This document shows, piece after piece, positions 18,701-26,240 of a stretch of 64,000 nucleotides of DNA. Both the position numbers and the translations under genes were made by a program. The notes under the pieces are model-generated. The model searched no databases, had not been told where the DNA came from, and worked only from the letters and a program-made list of their open reading frames with translations. Source of the stretch: Acinetobacter colistiniresistens (GTDB lineage: Bacteria; Pseudomonadota; Gammaproteobacteria; Pseudomonadales; Moraxellaceae); assembly GCF_000413935.1 (NCBI RefSeq), contig NZ_KE340380.1, positions 186,001 to 250,000 of the forward strand, in the 5' to 3' direction. Position 1 is the first letter of the stretch. Every line of letters begins with the position of its first letter.

Positions 18701-19417
18701 TTAAATCATAAATGGGTGAGCGAATTTTTCAGGCTGATAAAGCTGACGTTGCTTGGCAATCTCGACAATCCGATGACGTAATTGGCGTTTGATTACGGCA
18801 TAGGTCAGGCGATGCTTTTGTGACATTTCTTCCGCAAACTTAAATACTTCCAGATTTAATGATTCGGCAGGGTGAATCTGATGCACCACTTGCGCGTCTA
18901 AACACTCGGCACCTGTCATGGTTTTTCCAGTTAAAGACATTTCCCAAATCGCATGCTGATTGGGAAGCAGTTGCACAATTTCTGCAATACAGTCAGTAAA
19001 GGGAATGGTCAGTTTGACTTCGGGAAAACAAAAGCGTCCTTTGTCTGCCCGCATCAAGCGAAAGTCACAGGCTGATGCCAAAATTGCACCACCAGCATAA
19101 GCATTGCCATTAATTTCAGCAATCACAGGGAGGTTAAGCAAGGCCAAACGCAGCAGCATATTTTCCAGTTGTAAGGTAAAGGCTTTTTTATCTTGCATAG
19201 ACTGTTGCATTAGCCAAGCGAGGTCTAGACCATTACAAAAGGTCTTGGGGTGATCACTTTGAATCACCAGACAGGCGTTATGCGAATCACGCTCAATTTC
19301 ATCAAAGATCTCGATATATTCATTCAGCACATCTTGGTTTAAGACATTGTCCTGATCGCCATTGGTTAAGGTGAGAACATAAATAGACTGTTGCTGATCA
19401 AGCGTCATGGTGGTCAT
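18701..19417 (-). CDS. Enoyl-CoA hydratase/isomerase family protein
   Basis: 238 aa from ATG 19417, which has AGGAAG 7 nt upstream; the longer frame back to 19486 has no good start. It has a crotonase fold with the oxyanion-hole segments FCNGLDLAWL and AEINGNAYAGGAILASACDFRLM. The hydratase glutamate after GGG is replaced by Ile here, while FPEVKLTIPF keeps a single acid; that pattern fits delta3,delta2-enoyl-CoA isomerases better than classic hydratases. It is divergent from an AraC regulator and upstream of the SDR gene, so the trio may be one fatty-acid-related unit. Confidence 0.85.
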   Translation of the reverse strand: MTTMTLDQQQSIYVLTLTNGDQDNVLNQDVLNEYIEIFDEIERDSHNACLVIQSDHPKTFCNGLDLAWLMQQSMQDKKAFTLQLENMLLRLALLNLPVIAEINGNAYAGGAILASACDFRLMRADKGRFCFPEVKLTIPFTDCIAEIVQLLPNQHAIWEMSLTGKTMTGAECLDAQVVHQIHPAESLNLEVFKFAEEMSQKHRLTYAVIKRQLRHRIVEIAKQRQLYQPEKFAHPFMI

Positions 19418-19536
19418 TGAAGCGCTTCCTGATTGTGCGTTAGTTTTTTGATTGCAGTCATTATTCCCAATAAAACACTCGCACAATAGGTGGGACTATG
19501 CCATATTGATGATCATTTTAGGACAGTGGATGTTCG

Positions 19537-20619
19537 ATGCGAGATCCGTTTGGATTGTTTCAGGAAACCATTTCAGTTTCTTATGCACATTTATTATTAG
19601 AAATTGTGCATGATTATGCCATTGATACTGAAACAGTTTTGTCTGGTACGGGATTAAGGCTCGCAGAAATGAAACAAGCCGATGCCAAAATGAGTGCGCA
19701 CCAGTGGTCAAAACTGGTGGTCAATGCCTTAAAGCTGACGGGTAATCCACGTCTAGGCATTGAATATGGCTTTAAATTACGACCGACGTCGCATGGGGCT
19801 TTAGGTTTTGCATTTCTCAGCTGTACCGATGTCGAAACTGCTTTAAGCCTTTGCCAGCAGTATTTCTGTACCCGCATCCAAAATTTTATCCCTGAATTAA
19901 ATATTCAAGAAGATTTTGTCTATGTACATTTGGATGATGTACATCCTGTTAAATTAGGTAATGCACAGCAATCTGATCAATTAAGATCTTTCTTAATTGA
20001 GAGCTTACTGTTTGGTGCCATTCATTTTCTTAGTTTATTTTCTAAAAAAATTGCAGAAAATTGTGAAGTCTTTGTCGACTGGGCGGACGCACAGAATTAT
20101 AAAAGTGTTGATCTTGGTCAAATCACCATTCATTTTAATCAGCAACGTAATGGTCTGCGTTTTCCCAAGCACTATTTACTGTGTAAAAATCCAAATGCAG
20201 ATCAAACGGCCTTTCAGCAAGCGCTGTTGTATTGTGAAAATGACAAACTGAAATTACTCAAAGAAGCGACGCGTGACCTTCAGAAAAGCATTCGTTCCGA
20301 GTTGCTCTATAAAGCAGGCAATGCCTATCCAACCTTGCCCATGATTGCACAGCGTTTGAATATGTCTGAGCGCACCATCAAGCGGCATTTGCAGGCACAA
20401 GGGACAACGTTCTTGCAAATTTTAGCGGAGGTTCGTTTTAATCAAGCCAAGAAGTTACTGCAACAGCCACAATACAGTATTCAGGATGTTGCAGCTCTGG
20501 TGGGGTATGAAGAAGCCACAAATTTTATTCGCGCGTTTAAAAAGATGTTTGGGGAAACACCCAGTCAGTATCGGAAAAGCTATTTGTCCAAGGCCGATTC
20601 ATCCGACATCGCCAACTGA
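19537..20619 (+). CDS. AraC-family transcriptional regulator
   Basis: 360 aa. The N-terminal Arabinose_bd-type effector region (about 20-200) resembles OruR/ArgR-like and lipid-responsive regulators. The C-terminal double HTH (about 255-350) contains YPTLPMIAQRLNMSERTIKRHLQAQG and IQDVAALVGYEEATNFIRAFKKMFGETPSQYR. It is divergently placed 119 bp from the enoyl-CoA hydratase-like gene, which it probably controls. Its last 40 bp overlap, in antisense, the 3' end of the MocR-type gene. Confidence 0.92.
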   Translation: MRDPFGLFQETISVSYAHLLLEIVHDYAIDTETVLSGTGLRLAEMKQADAKMSAHQWSKLVVNALKLTGNPRLGIEYGFKLRPTSHGALGFAFLSCTDVETALSLCQQYFCTRIQNFIPELNIQEDFVYVHLDDVHPVKLGNAQQSDQLRSFLIESLLFGAIHFLSLFSKKIAENCEVFVDWADAQNYKSVDLGQITIHFNQQRNGLRFPKHYLLCKNPNADQTAFQQALLYCENDKLKLLKEATRDLQKSIRSELLYKAGNAYPTLPMIAQRLNMSERTIKRHLQAQGTTFLQILAEVRFNQAKKLLQQPQYSIQDVAALVGYEEATNFIRAFKKMFGETPSQYRKSYLSKADSSDIAN

Positions 20620-22010
20620 ACCGTTTCAATAAAGCGTTCTAACGAATGCTGAATCTGTTCTGTCCATTCAAAGGAACAATTCATGCGAATAAAATGTTGA
20701 TGTGAAGGCAGTACATTAAATAACGGACTTGGCGCAACACCCACCTGTTGCTGAATCAGTTGTTCATAGACTTGCATGCTGCTGACTTTTTCCGGAAGTT
20801 GAATCCAGAGAAAATAGCCACTTGGATAGTTATACACCTTACAGTCTTTCGGTAGATGCTGTTTCAGATATTGAAAGAACTGCTTTTTATTCTTTTCCAA
20901 AGCCCGTCGAAGCGTTCTTAAATGTTTTTCATAATGATGATGAGAGAGGAACTCCACCAGTGCATTCTGGATCAGCGCATTGGCAGAAATGGTACTCATT
21001 AATTGCAGATGCTGAATATGCTCGGAAAATTTACCTGCATAGACCCAACCCATACGAAAACCTGAACCCAAGGTTTTGGAAAAAGAAGAGCAGTGCAACA
21101 CCAGATTCTGTTGATCAAAATACTTCATTGGCAGCGGTTTTTGATTGCCATAAAATAGCTCTTCATAGACATCATCTTCGATTAAATGAATTTGATGCTC
21201 ATGCAACAATTTGGCAATTTTATATTTAATTTCATCGCTGACGGTAAAGCCAATCGGGTTATGCGCATTCAGCATAAACCAGCAGACCTTGATCGGATAA
21301 CTTTTAATGACCTGTTCAAAGGCTTCAATATCAAAGCCATGCTGTGGATGTTCTGGCAGGGTAATCACTTTCAGGCCCAAACGTTCTGCCGCCTGCCATG
21401 CGCCATAGAAAATGGTTTGCTGCAACAAGATATAATCGCCCGGTTGGGTAATCGCTTGCAGGGAAAGATTGAGGGCTTCCAACCCTCCAGAGGTGATGAC
21501 AATGTCATCGGCATCGGTAGGAATCCCTTGCATACAATAGCGTTGCGCAATCAATTTTCGGAGGGCTAAATTTCCGGGCGGTAGATTGGTGGTCTGATCA
21601 TAACTATGTCGATTACGGGAAAGCTGTCCCATGATCTGGATCAGCTTGGGCGGATACAGCAACTGACTGTCTGGAAAAGCCGAACCTAGAGGACTGACCT
21701 GTTTAGACTGAATCGATTTAAGATACTTAAACACCAAGGAGTTGATTTCAATTTTTGGATTTAAAGACACCACTGAATAGGCTTGCGGAATCTGAATTTT
21801 ATTTTGCTCAGCCACAAAATAACCTGACTTTTCTTTGGAATAAATCAGCCCTTGTGCTTCCAGTTCTTGGTAAGCATTCATCACCGTAATTAAGCTAAAG
21901 CCTGAGCGCTGTACTTGTTCACGCAAAGAGGGCAGTTTGGTGTGCGGTTTCCATGACCCATTCTCAATGAGAAGTTTGAGCTGGTGTGCTAACTGTTCTG
22001 ATTTATACAT
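20580..22010 (-). CDS. MocR-type PLP-dependent regulator (GntR HTH + aminotransferase domain)
   Basis: 476 aa. The N-terminal GntR winged HTH (about 5-70, LREQVQRSGFSLITVMNAYQELEAQGLIYSKEKSGYFV) is fused to a fold-type I aminotransferase domain (about 115-465). The PLP lysine lies in CSSFSKTLGSGFRMGW. MocR regulators usually control a nearby vitamin B6, GABA or amino-acid gene, but none is next to it. Its tail overlaps the convergent araC gene by 40 bp. The target is unknown. Confidence 0.92.
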   Translation of the reverse strand: MYKSEQLAHQLKLLIENGSWKPHTKLPSLREQVQRSGFSLITVMNAYQELEAQGLIYSKEKSGYFVAEQNKIQIPQAYSVVSLNPKIEINSLVFKYLKSIQSKQVSPLGSAFPDSQLLYPPKLIQIMGQLSRNRHSYDQTTNLPPGNLALRKLIAQRYCMQGIPTDADDIVITSGGLEALNLSLQAITQPGDYILLQQTIFYGAWQAAERLGLKVITLPEHPQHGFDIEAFEQVIKSYPIKVCWFMLNAHNPIGFTVSDEIKYKIAKLLHEHQIHLIEDDVYEELFYGNQKPLPMKYFDQQNLVLHCSSFSKTLGSGFRMGWVYAGKFSEHIQHLQLMSTISANALIQNALVEFLSHHHYEKHLRTLRRALEKNKKQFFQYLKQHLPKDCKVYNYPSGYFLWIQLPEKVSSMQVYEQLIQQQVGVAPSPLFNVLPSHQHFIRMNCSFEWTEQIQHSLERFIETVQLAMSDESALDK

Positions 22011-22030
22011 AAACTCAAGTGAATCCGTAT

Positions 22031-22072
22031 AGATGGAACAGCTTTTATGCTAGCTGTTCCATCTCTTTTTTT
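22031..22072. terminator. Hairpin between cyd operon and mocR-type gene
   Basis: A 13-bp perfect stem (22031-22043 with 22052-22064), directly after the DUF2474 stop. The T7 tract is on the plus-strand side. In the cyd direction it is a stem without a good U-run, so it may act mostly as an mRNA 3' end. Confidence 0.6.
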
Positions 22073-22193
22073 AATAAGCAAACATCAATAACAGTCTAAA
22101 TAAACCTGCAATGATGGCAAGTGCAAAAAAACCAACTAACCATAAGATTATAAACCATTGTGTTTGGCTTAAATGCAGAGATTTTATTTTCAT
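22071..22193 (-). CDS. Small membrane protein of the bd-oxidase operon (DUF2474-like)
   Basis: A 40-aa protein with a single hydrophobic helix (WFIILWLVGFFALAIIAGLF) and a basic N-terminus. AAGGAG sits 9 nt before ATG 22193. It is directly downstream of cydB on the same strand, the position of the tiny CydX/CydZ/DUF2474-type subunits that associate with bd oxidases. The role in assembly or stability is inferred from family and position. A longer in-frame reading back to 22277 lacks start signals and overlaps cydB. Confidence 0.8.
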   Translation of the reverse strand: MKIKSLHLSQTQWFIILWLVGFFALAIIAGLFRLLLMFAY

Positions 22194-22206
22194 GCAAAGC
22201 TGCTCC

Positions 22207-23211
22207 TTAGTGATAACCCGTATCTCCAACCCGTACTTTATCTTTAAACACCCAGTAAGAGAGGATGGTATAGGCAATAATGATTGGAATTAAAATGACA
22301 GCCCCAACCAAGGCAAACTTTTGACTGGAATGTGGTGCTGCTGCTTCCCAAATGGTAACGGACGGCGGAATAATATTCGGCCAGAGGCTGATCACAAATC
22401 CACTAAAGGCCAAAAATACCAAGGCCAAGGTATAGATAAACGGCTTGAAATCCTGACGTTGCTTACATGCCTTTAAAATCAGGAAGGTAAACAACAACAC
22501 CAAGATGGGCACTGGGCTAAAGTACAGCAGATTTGGCAAAGCAAACCAACGTGCTGCAATTTCAGGATGCGTGAGTGGTGTATATAAACTGACACCTGCA
22601 AAGACCACAAACAGTAAGATGATCAGTTTAGGCATCAGGCCATACATCTGATCTTGTAACTCATGATCAGTTTTCATAATCAGCCAGCCACAACCAAGTG
22701 CGGCGTACATCGCAACCACACTCAGGCCTGTAAATAGAGCGAATGGGGTCAGCCAGTCCAAGCCTGAACCTGAGAAAATACCATTGGTGGTTTGGATCCC
22801 TTGAATATAAGCACCTAAAATCACGCCTTGCAGGAAGCTAGAGAGAATCGAACCCCAGATAAAAGCTTGATCCCATAAATATTTGGTGCGATTGGCTTTA
22901 AAACGAAATTCAAACGCAACACCACGGAAAATCAGTGCAATCACCATCAGGGTAATCGGCATATACAAAGCAGAAAGCACTGTTGAATACACCAATGGAA
23001 AGGCGGCGAATAGGCCAGCACCGCCAAGCACCATCCACGTTTCATTGCCATCCCACACGGGTGCGACGGTATTCATCATCACATCACGTTCTTCGCTGCT
23101 TTTGATAAAGGGGAATAGAATGCCAATCCCGAGATCAAAGCCATCCAGAATGACATAGATCAGAACACCGAGACCGATAATGCCAACCCAAATCAGAGAT
23201 AAATCAATCAT
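22207..23211 (-). CDS. cydB: Cytochrome bd-type quinol oxidase subunit II
   Basis: A 334-aa inner-membrane subunit with about nine hydrophobic segments. The N-terminus MIDLSLIWVGIIGLGVLIYVILDGFDLGIG and the block APVWDGNETWMVLGGAGLFAAFP are diagnostic for CydB/CioB. ATG 23211 has AAGGAG 7 nt upstream and overlaps the end of cydA by 8 bp. With subunit I it oxidises quinol and reduces oxygen to water without proton pumping. Confidence 0.95.
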   Translation of the reverse strand: MIDLSLIWVGIIGLGVLIYVILDGFDLGIGILFPFIKSSEERDVMMNTVAPVWDGNETWMVLGGAGLFAAFPLVYSTVLSALYMPITLMVIALIFRGVAFEFRFKANRTKYLWDQAFIWGSILSSFLQGVILGAYIQGIQTTNGIFSGSGLDWLTPFALFTGLSVVAMYAALGCGWLIMKTDHELQDQMYGLMPKLIILLFVVFAGVSLYTPLTHPEIAARWFALPNLLYFSPVPILVLLFTFLILKACKQRQDFKPFIYTLALVFLAFSGFVISLWPNIIPPSVTIWEAAAPHSSQKFALVGAVILIPIIIAYTILSYWVFKDKVRVGDTGYH

Positions 23212-24649
23212 GGTGCTTCTCCTTGTTTGGGTCTTGTTGATCAATGCTTTCATCAACAGCACTTAATGGACGCATTGGTGTTTTAAAGTGTCCAGGACCT
23301 GCAGGTTCAAGATCAATGGCTTCAATAAACTCAGGACCTTTTTTCAGCAGTTTCAACATATAGTAAATCCCGCTACCAAACACGATGGTATAGACCACCA
23401 CAAAGATAATCAGACTGATACCGACTTGATCCGCAGTGACCGCATGCGATAAACCATCTTTGGTCCGCATCACCCCATACACCACCCAAGGTTGACGGCC
23501 TACTTCAGTAGTGACCCAGCCTGCAAGTAGCGCAATATAGCCTGTTGGTCCCATGACAAAAGCGAATTTATGAAACCAAGAGGAACCATACAATTTGCCT
23601 TTTTTACGTAACCACAAAGCAATGAAAGACAGCAGTACCATTAACATGCCAAGCCCAACCATGACACGGAAACTCCAGAACACAATGGTTGAATTGGGTC
23701 GGTCTTCAGGGGCAAAGTCTTTTAAGCCTTTCACTGTGCCATCCATGGAGTGGGTTAGGATCAGACTGCCTAAATGGGGGATAGCAACAGCGTATTTAGT
23801 CCGTTCTTCTTGCATATCTGGAATACCAAACAGATAGAGCGGCATCGCTTCATCATGGTTGGTCTCCCAATGACCCTCCATCGCGGCAAGTTTGGCAGGT
23901 TGATGTTTCAAGGTATTCAAACCATGATTATCGCCAATCACCACTTGCAAACATGAGGTGACGAGCACCATCCATAAACCCATAGAAAAGGATTTTTTCA
24001 CCAACTCATCACGTCGGCCTTTGATCAGGTGCCATGCAGCAGTACCAACCACCAGTAAGGAGGACACTAAAAATGCAGCGGCTGCCATATGAGCAAAGCG
24101 ATAAGGGAAAGAGGGATTGAACACGATTGCCCACCAGTCGGTTGGCACAATAATCCCGTTTTCAATGGCAAAACCTTGAGGCGTTTGCATCCAACTGTTG
24201 GAGGACAAAATCCAGAACATGGAAATACAGGTGCCGATCGCAACCATCAGGGTGGCAAAGAAATGGGCTTTGGGGCTGACGCGTCCCCAACCAAAGAGCA
24301 TGATGCCCAAGAAGCCTGCTTCCAAGAAGAAAGCACTCAGGACTTCATAGGTGAGTAGAGGGCCTGTAACACTCCCTGCAACACGGGAAAACTCGCTCCA
24401 GTTAGTCCCAAACTGGTAGCTCATGACTACGCCAGAGACGACACCCATCCCAAAGGCAACTGCAAAGATTTTAATCCAGTATTTGAATAGATCTTTATAA
24501 ATCGGGTTTTGGGTACGTAGCCATTTCCATTCCAGCATGGCAAGGAAACAGGCGAGACCAATCGAGGTAGCGGGAAAGATAATGTGAAATGAAACAGTAA
24601 ATGCAAACTGTATTCGGGCTAATTCTAAAGCAGTGAGACCGAGATCCAT
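23204..24649 (-). CDS. cydA: Cytochrome bd-type quinol oxidase subunit I (CIO-like)
   Basis: 481 aa, shorter than the long-Q-loop E. coli CydA (522 aa) and typical of the short-Q-loop, cyanide-insensitive CioA group. Haem ligand H22 lies in FTVSFHIIFPA, the quinol-loop segment KHQPAKLAAMEGHWE is near 250, and GRQPWVVYGVMRT is near 390. AGGAGAGGATAT precedes the ATG. It probably supports respiration at low oxygen or under cyanide/nitrosative stress. The symbol cioA would be equally fitting. Confidence 0.94.
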   Translation of the reverse strand: MDLGLTALELARIQFAFTVSFHIIFPATSIGLACFLAMLEWKWLRTQNPIYKDLFKYWIKIFAVAFGMGVVSGVVMSYQFGTNWSEFSRVAGSVTGPLLTYEVLSAFFLEAGFLGIMLFGWGRVSPKAHFFATLMVAIGTCISMFWILSSNSWMQTPQGFAIENGIIVPTDWWAIVFNPSFPYRFAHMAAAAFLVSSLLVVGTAAWHLIKGRRDELVKKSFSMGLWMVLVTSCLQVVIGDNHGLNTLKHQPAKLAAMEGHWETNHDEAMPLYLFGIPDMQEERTKYAVAIPHLGSLILTHSMDGTVKGLKDFAPEDRPNSTIVFWSFRVMVGLGMLMVLLSFIALWLRKKGKLYGSSWFHKFAFVMGPTGYIALLAGWVTTEVGRQPWVVYGVMRTKDGLSHAVTADQVGISLIIFVVVYTIVFGSGIYYMLKLLKKGPEFIEAIDLEPAGPGHFKTPMRPLSAVDESIDQQDPNKEKHHD

Positions 24650-24998
24650 ATATCCTCTCCTATAACAGACTTAAACGAGTCGCTAGGAAAATGTGAAAGA
24701 ACGGACTTAAACCCTTAAAAATAAGCAGAACCTAAAAACGGTATTGGGATATTTCAAAGCAATTTAAGTTTTATTCATCATCCAATCTTCTGTTGTATAT
24801 AAGTAGATACAATTTCTTTTTGTTTTTTTATAACAGATACGTGCTTCTACCATGATCTGTTATATTTTTTTAAGCAAACTCTGTAGCTATTCAGCAGTTT
24901 AGACCTGATTCAAAATAGCATAAGCAACGATGCAGTATGTTTGAATATTGATCAATCATTGTAAGTTGTCTGAGCAAAAACTTTTGACTGAATGGCGT
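24650..24998. other. Intergenic region upstream of cydA
   Basis: About 350 bp, AT-rich, between the divergent cydA and the unknown gene. It must hold both promoters. I looked for a symmetric FNR/ANR box and found no convincing one, and no RNA gene is seen. Confidence 0.5.
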
Positions 24999-25823
24999 AT
25001 GACTATGTTTGTAACCGAAGAACTCAATGCGATGATTCGACTATTTAAAGACAGTACACCTTCGCAATCAGTACAAGAACAGCTACGCCTTGAATATGTA
25101 AATCTTGAAGCAACCTTACTAAGGGGCAAAGTGCTGAGAGATTTTTCTAAAGAGAAGGTCGCTTATATTGCGCAGGCGGAAATCGTGGAAAATGACAATA
25201 ATCTCGGCTATTTATTCGCGCCATTTATTATTGCCAATTTAAACCAGCCTGTGATTTATACGACGCCAATTTCAGCGTCTGTTTTGTCGATTTTAAAGCA
25301 ATATTATCAGGCTGAAAAAAAAGTTAGTTTGAAAATTGAAGAAGTACTGCATAGCCTGAAATTGTATGTTGATTTGGTTGATCAAGCTAAAAGTGAAGAA
25401 GATTTCTTGTTTCGCTGTCTGGTCAAGGCGCTGTGTCGAACGGATATCTTTCATATCTTCTTGGTCACACATGTGCCGATTGATCAGCAACAGATAAAGA
25501 TTTTGGAAGATTATTTTGATGTAAAAATTGATGTCATTTATGCGGATAAGACTGAAAGCATGCTGGCTGATGAGTTGATCAATACCCGAAAGTTGTTATT
25601 TAAAAACAAAGATGAATGGCATAAAAAAGTCTGCACTTTGTTTGCACAGCTAAATGCTCAACTGATCGCACAAATTGGTCAGTTTAGTCCAGCTCAAGCA
25701 GCGCATTTAATTGAAGATATGTTTTATTCAGAGCACATTTTTGAAAAGTTATCGGTCTATGCCGAATACATGCAAACCCGCATTCAAAATGGCGCCAGTT
25801 TTAAGGCCTTGTCTACGATGTGA
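24999..25823 (+). CDS. Hypothetical protein, unknown family
   Basis: 274 aa from ATG 24999. A TTG at 24948 or ATG 25005 are alternative starts; none has a clear ribosome site. No signal peptide, membrane helix or catalytic motif was recognised. The protein is soluble-looking and helix-rich, with a central hydrophobic stretch (IFHIFLVTHVPI) and a C-terminal alpha-helical half. A 57-aa membrane protein gene follows 37 bp later, and a strong terminator closes the pair. Codon use resembles neighbouring genes. Function unknown. Confidence 0.75.
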   Translation: MTMFVTEELNAMIRLFKDSTPSQSVQEQLRLEYVNLEATLLRGKVLRDFSKEKVAYIAQAEIVENDNNLGYLFAPFIIANLNQPVIYTTPISASVLSILKQYYQAEKKVSLKIEEVLHSLKLYVDLVDQAKSEEDFLFRCLVKALCRTDIFHIFLVTHVPIDQQQIKILEDYFDVKIDVIYADKTESMLADELINTRKLLFKNKDEWHKKVCTLFAQLNAQLIAQIGQFSPAQAAHLIEDMFYSEHIFEKLSVYAEYMQTRIQNGASFKALSTM

Positions 25824-25860
25824 TTGAATTGAATTTTAATATTTGAATAGGAGCAGAGCG

Positions 25861-26034
25861 ATGTCTCAAGAGCAATCGAAGTTTCCATACCTTGCCGTTG
25901 GCATCAGTATTTTATTGGGTTGTTTATTTCTGGTGTTTTTCTTTCTGGCGGTCAGTAATCAGCCTGACTATATGCCTTCTCAACAAAAGCAAAATAGCAC
26001 TCAAGCTCAGCACACTCAGTCCGTCAGTAAATAA
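25861..26034 (+). CDS. Small single-pass membrane protein, unknown
   Basis: 57 aa from ATG 25861 with AGGAG about 7 nt upstream. A single helix (about residues 9-31, YLAVGISILLGCLFLVFFFLAV) is followed by a hydrophilic Gln/Ser/Thr-rich tail. It is likely co-transcribed with the preceding unknown gene. No family was recognised. Confidence 0.75.
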   Translation: MSQEQSKFPYLAVGISILLGCLFLVFFFLAVSNQPDYMPSQQKQNSTQAQHTQSVSK

Positions 26035-26072
26035 TGGATAAACAAGCAAATGCCATGTCGAGGTTTTTCTCA

Positions 26073-26110
26073 CTTACTGGTGCTTAGAGCACGCACCAGT
26101 AAGTTTTTTT
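26073..26110 (+). terminator. Rho-independent terminator after the small membrane protein
   Basis: An 11-bp perfect stem, CTTACTGGTGC (26073-26083) with 26093-26103, a 9-nt loop, and seven T's. Confidence 0.92.
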
Positions 26111-26240
26111 ATTGCGCTTGAATGGCGTTCGCAGTTTTTTTATTAATAGAATAAGACAAATCAAGAATAGAAAAGAAGCACAATTCATGTTAATCCTATC
26201 TGTAGCAAATGTTAAGAATAGCTCAGATGAGGGCAACATA

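Noticed and set aside
24935..24965. Possible FNR/ANR site (TTGATCAATCA) near cydA
   Set aside because: The two half-sites overlap without the required four-base spacer, and the position is far from the cydA start.
26112..26240. N-terminal extension of the FdhF/YdeP protein
   Set aside because: The extra 43 codons begin immediately after a terminator, have no ribosome site and do not resemble the family N-terminus.
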